A stretch of 64,000 nucleotides of DNA from CAZOWW01 sp964583765 (GTDB taxonomy: Bacteria > Actinomycetota > Actinomycetes > Actinomycetales > Kineosporiaceae). Every line of letters begins with the position of its first letter. The stretch's first letter is position 1. Where the stretch lies: the NCBI GenBank assembly GCA_964583765.1, contig CAZOWW010000010.1, positions 1 to 64,000 on the forward strand, in the 5' to 3' direction. The notes beneath the pieces are model-generated. The model saw only the letters and a list, made by a program, of their open reading frames with translations. It made no database searches and had not been told where the DNA came from. This document shows positions 61,459-64,000 of this stretch, in pieces. The position numbers were made by a program, and so were the translations under genes.

Positions 61459-61865
61459 GTCACCTGCGCGCTCCCACCGCCGGGAACGGCTTCCGGGGAC
61501 ATCACCTCCTGCTGGAGCCAGCCGTAGAAGATGGTCCTGATCCGGGGCGGCAGCTTGAGCAGCAGCTCCCTGGACGGGTCGCCGGAGCACAGCGCCGCGT
61601 AGATGCCCGCCAGCTCCTCATGCAATTGCACGGTGATCTCCGGGTCCAGGTCGTCCATCGCGGCGACCAGCTCGGCCGGGTCGTTGACGTCCACGTCCTC
61701 GGGCAGCTTGCCCTTGGTGCCCGCGATGAACTTCTTGAACGCGGCCAGGTAGTCGGCTATCTGCCGGTCGTTAGGCTCCTTGATGGTGCCCTTCGCTCCC
61801 CTGACGTGCTTCTCGAATGTCCAGTCGAGCGGTTCTACTACGGTCCCGCTGTCAAAAGCAGCCAT
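61431..61865 (-). CDS. tail assembly chaperone
   Basis: 144 residues from ATG 61865. Helical acidic protein (DRQIADYLAAFKKFIAGTKG, AELVAAMDDLDPEITVQLHE, RELLLKLPPRIRTIFYGWLQ) directly upstream of the tape measure, the position of lambda G-type chaperones. The frame ends at TAA 61431-61433, and coding continues in the -1 frame, supporting a programmed frameshift. Confidence 0.85.
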   Translation of the reverse strand: MAAFDSGTVVEPLDWTFEKHVRGAKGTIKEPNDRQIADYLAAFKKFIAGTKGKLPEDVDVNDPAELVAAMDDLDPEITVQLHEELAGIYAALCSGDPSRELLLKLPPRIRTIFYGWLQQEVMSPEAVPGGGSAQVTTLRSAAAG

Positions 61866-61888
61866 CTAAAGCACCAACTCCCTCAGTA

Positions 61889-62512
61889 CTAGCTGGTGGC
61901 CACGGCCGTGAGGTCGCTCCACGTGATGCTTGAATACGGGCAGATGGCCGACAGGGTGAGCGGGTAGACGCGCTGCTGCGCGGCCCGGCGGAACGCGGTC
62001 TGCACCTGCCCGGCGCTGACGACGGTGGGGATGTACAGCACCCGCGCGTAGCCGAGCTGGTTCTTGCCGATCAGCGCGCAGCTCACGGTGTTGAAGTTGG
62101 TGGAGAGCGTGAGCACCGTCTTGCCCGGCTGGCCGGCGCCGGGGGCGGTGATGGCGGTGGACCCGCCGTTGCCCCAGGACAAGTTGATGTTGGCCAGGGT
62201 CTCCTCGGACAGGTTGCAGGTGATGGTGAGGTCCGCCGACGACACCGCCACGCCGACCGGCGTCGGCTGCTCCTCGATCGCGATGTTCTGCGTGGTGGGC
62301 GCGAACGTGAGCGTGACGCCCGCGTCCGTCGACCCGACGTACGACCAGCCGAGCCCCAGCCAGGACGAGCCGACGCCCAGCTGGTAGTCGGCGGGCACCG
62401 ACGCGCCCACCCCGAGCGACGGGTTGGGCGCGGTCAGCAGGATGCCGATGCCGTACAGGACGTTGGTGACGGTGAACGCCGGGGGCGTGTAGACGAGCGG
62501 TGCGCCGGCCAT
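61889..62512 (-). CDS. major tail protein
   Basis: 207 residues from ATG 62512. Beta-rich with the expected order for a tail-tube subunit (LVYTPPAFTVTNVLYGIGIL, SADLTITCNLSEETLANINL, RVYPLTLSAICPYSSITWSD). It lies immediately upstream of the chaperone/tape-measure block, the standard location. Polymerises into the hexameric tube around the tape measure. Confidence 0.82.
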   Translation of the reverse strand: MAGAPLVYTPPAFTVTNVLYGIGILLTAPNPSLGVGASVPADYQLGVGSSWLGLGWSYVGSTDAGVTLTFAPTTQNIAIEEQPTPVGVAVSSADLTITCNLSEETLANINLSWGNGGSTAITAPGAGQPGKTVLTLSTNFNTVSCALIGKNQLGYARVLYIPTVVSAGQVQTAFRRAAQQRVYPLTLSAICPYSSITWSDLTAVATS

Positions 62513-62515
62513 CGG

Positions 62516-62872
62516 CTAGCCCTCCTGGATGATGGACACGCCGGCCTCGGCCGCCGCCTGCATGACCCCCGCGACCATATGGACCGGGACGGGTGACCAG
62601 TCGGTGCCCACCCACACGCCGCCGAACCCGAACGACTCGTGCGGCGCGGTCACCTTCAGCCGCTCGGTGTTGCTCGGCGGCGGCAGGGTCCGCTCCAGCT
62701 CGTCGGCCTCGGCCCGCAGGCTGGCGACCTTGTCGCGCTTGTCGGCGTCTTCCTCGCTGCCTGCCTTGGTGCCGAGCGGGGTGTTGAGGCCGGGGGTGAC
62801 CGGCTTCTGCCCCGACGTCCCGGTCACCGGAGGCGTCGTCTCGCTGCCTGGGCTGGCTGGCTGAACGGTCAT
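62516..62872 (-). CDS. hypothetical protein in the tail operon
   Basis: 118 residues from ATG 62872. Disordered N-terminal half (PPVTGTSGQKPVTPGLNTPL), a short coiled coil (RDKVASLRAEADELERTLPP) and a C-terminal alpha/beta part (VPVHMVAGVMQAAAEAGVSI). Placed between major tail protein and a virion-surface-like protein. Function unknown. Confidence 0.68.
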   Translation of the reverse strand: MTVQPASPGSETTPPVTGTSGQKPVTPGLNTPLGTKAGSEEDADKRDKVASLRAEADELERTLPPPSNTERLKVTAPHESFGFGGVWVGTDWSPVPVHMVAGVMQAAAEAGVSIIQEG

Positions 62873-62885
62873 GGCTCAGATCCTC

Positions 62886-63377
62886 TCACGGCTGCACAGT
62901 GGCGGTCTGGTACAGCCGCACCGCTACCGTCGTCGTGGCGCTGAAGTCGATGCACGTGTAGCCGACGCCGGACTGGAGGATCTGGCCGCCGGGGGCGACA
63001 CCGCCCGCGCCGCCCGCGAACTGGCTGGCGTCCTGCTGGTTGAACTGCTGCGGCGAGAACGGGCCGAGGAAGAAGTACCCCGACGTCGGCAGCGTGATCG
63101 AGTAGGCGGTGTACGGCTCGACCAGGCCGCCCGCCTTCTGCCCGATCAGGATGTAGGCGGTGCACGCCGTCGCGCCGTTGTACCCCCACAGCCACTGGGT
63201 GCCGTTGTTCAGGTAGTTGACGCCGGCCAGCGCGCCGGGCCACACGGTGCCGAACGCGGTGTTGGTGCCGGCCGCGTCGATGCCGGTGGTGGGCGCGACC
63301 GCGCCGATCGGCGTCACGCCGGAGAACGCGAGCGAGTTCATTGAAACAGGCGTCATCGAAACGCGGGACGTCGCCAT
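62886..63377 (-). CDS. virion structural protein, beta-rich
   Basis: 163 residues from ATG 63377. Begins TSRVSMTPVSMNSLAFSGVT and continues with aromatic and Gly-rich strands (YLNNGTQWLWGYNGATACTA, YFFLGPFSPQQFNQQDASQF, QSGVGYTCIDFSATTTVAVR). This resembles small decoration or tail-tube-associated proteins. Exact role unassigned. Confidence 0.66.
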   Translation of the reverse strand: MATSRVSMTPVSMNSLAFSGVTPIGAVAPTTGIDAAGTNTAFGTVWPGALAGVNYLNNGTQWLWGYNGATACTAYILIGQKAGGLVEPYTAYSITLPTSGYFFLGPFSPQQFNQQDASQFAGGAGGVAPGGQILQSGVGYTCIDFSATTTVAVRLYQTATVQP

Positions 63378-63380
63378 GGG

Positions 63381-63809
63381 CTAGCCACCTCCGGTGGTGA
63401 TCAAGTAAGTGGTCGTGTACTCGAACCGCCGGTCTGCGGGGTCGAGGGGGAGCGGGGACGGCGGCCCGGCGGCGCGGGTGACCGCCGCTATCAGCACTCC
63501 GTCCACAGTCTGTGGATAACTGGCGGTGAGCAGCAGCCAGTCGAGCTGCTGCGCCGCCAGCTCGGGGGCCAGCGGGTCGTCCTCCGGGCCGCGCACCCGG
63601 ACCTGGACGGACCAGCAGTCGAGCGCGGCCTCCTCGGTCACCCAGCCAGGCCCGCCGGCGGGGGTGACGAACACCGCCCGGTCGGGGGCGTCCAGGATCT
63701 CCGGGCCGGGGAACAGCGGGTACCCGGTCTCCTGCGTCGTCACCCAGCCCAGGGCGGTGATGAAGTCCATCACCACCTTGGTCTTGGCGACGCTCGGCTG
63801 CGTGATCAC
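63381..63809 (-). CDS. tail terminator / minor capsid-type protein
   Basis: 142 residues from GTG 63809. Pattern of tail terminators and phage minor capsid proteins: early helix (KTKVVMDFITALGWVTTQET), AVFVTPAGGPGWVTEEAALD, SVQVRVRGPEDDPLAPELAA and closing FEYTTTYLITTGG. It caps the tail tube and joins it to the head completion proteins. Upstream gene overlaps by four bases. Confidence 0.75.
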   Translation of the reverse strand: MITQPSVAKTKVVMDFITALGWVTTQETGYPLFPGPEILDAPDRAVFVTPAGGPGWVTEEAALDCWSVQVRVRGPEDDPLAPELAAQQLDWLLLTASYPQTVDGVLIAAVTRAAGPPSPLPLDPADRRFEYTTTYLITTGGG

Positions 63810-64000
63810 AGGCGGCCCCGCAGCGGGTGTGTGTCGTTCTTGCCGGGGATGACCCGGACCTTGCCGTCCTTCATGAAGTAGACGGTGAGGCCGGCCGCGA
63901 TCCGCGCCCGCATGGTGGCGCGGCTCTTGGCCCGCAGCTCGGCCTCGCTCAGCCGGTGGACCTTGGGCGGCCGGTCGTGCAGCGTGCGCCCGCCCTGGGC
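63806..64000 (-). CDS. partial head-tail connector gene (N-terminus beyond window)
   Basis: C-terminal 64 residues only; stop TGA at 63806-63808. Visible sequence includes KVHRLSEAELRAKSRATMRA, RIAAGLTVYFMKDGKVRVIP and GKNDTHPLRGRL. Basic, helical then beta. Position before the tail terminator suggests a head-completion or HK97 gp10-like protein. Further head genes should follow beyond the right edge. Confidence 0.6.
   Translation of the reverse strand, partial: AQGGRTLHDRPPKVHRLSEAELRAKSRATMRARIAAGLTVYFMKDGKVRVIPGKNDTHPLRGRL

Overview
The window is most of the genome of a tailed, siphovirus-type actinobacteriophage. The evidence is very high GC with dense, overlapping gene cassettes, a terminase / portal / tape-measure / distal-tail set, and markers of an actinobacterial host close to Streptomyces or the Streptosporangiales: a DUF397 protein, an Lsr2-like protein, an actinobacterial-type ribosomal protein L1 and a Streptomyces-like initiator tRNA. 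No integrase or immunity repressor was found. Head genes (major capsid, scaffold/protease, connectors) are also absent. The terminase-portal end of the structural operon runs off the left edge and the tail end runs off the right edge, so the missing head genes probably lie between the two edges on a circular or circularly permuted genome.

Layout. 1-9 kb (- strand): initiator tRNA, two small membrane proteins, an interrupted portal gene beside an HNH endonuclease gene, tRNA-Arg, a conserved hypothetical, and a large terminase carrying two inteins, each containing an HNH gene in another frame or on the other strand; then a likely small terminase. 9.5-18.8 kb (- strand): accessory and lysis genes, including a secreted protein, a LysM-transglycosylase, a lipoprotein, many small zinc-ribbon or coiled-coil proteins, DUF397 and a near-complete ribosomal protein L1. 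18.8-20.9 kb: a roughly 2-kb gene-free array of short G-rich repeats. 20.9-25.3 kb (- strand): a YozE-like protein, an iteron-rich candidate origin, a D5-type primase-helicase and a primase-polymerase. 25.4-42.2 kb (+ strand): peptidase, HTH protein, methyltransferase remnant, family-A DNA polymerase with a LAGLIDADG intein, RuvC-like resolvase, Lsr2-like protein, SNF2 helicase, RAMP-like protein, Cas4-like nuclease, Sak4-like ATPase, ssDNA-binding protein and small early genes. 42.7-64 kb (- strand): tail and adsorption genes from a glycosidase-like enzyme to the tape measure, tail chaperones and major tail protein.

How it works together. The central block supplies replication and recombination; transcription diverges at about 25.36 kb and converges at about 42.2-42.7 kb. 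Five copies of a bipartite element (GGAAT, 17-19 nt, GTTTACACTATTG) precede early genes. Most genes share a start-proximal leader of the AAGGGAGA type.

The most unusual signals are: (1) the repeat family GGYNN-GTCGGC, whose seven clusters change orientation exactly across the candidate origin; (2) a phage-borne ribosomal protein L1; (3) inteins at both catalytic centres of the terminase with out-of-frame or antisense HNH genes inside them; (4) a portal reading frame broken by a 52-nt insertion next to an HNH gene, reminiscent of the T4 gene 60 bypass cassette. Two of the five N-runs are assembly artefacts: their flanks are identical 55-mers.
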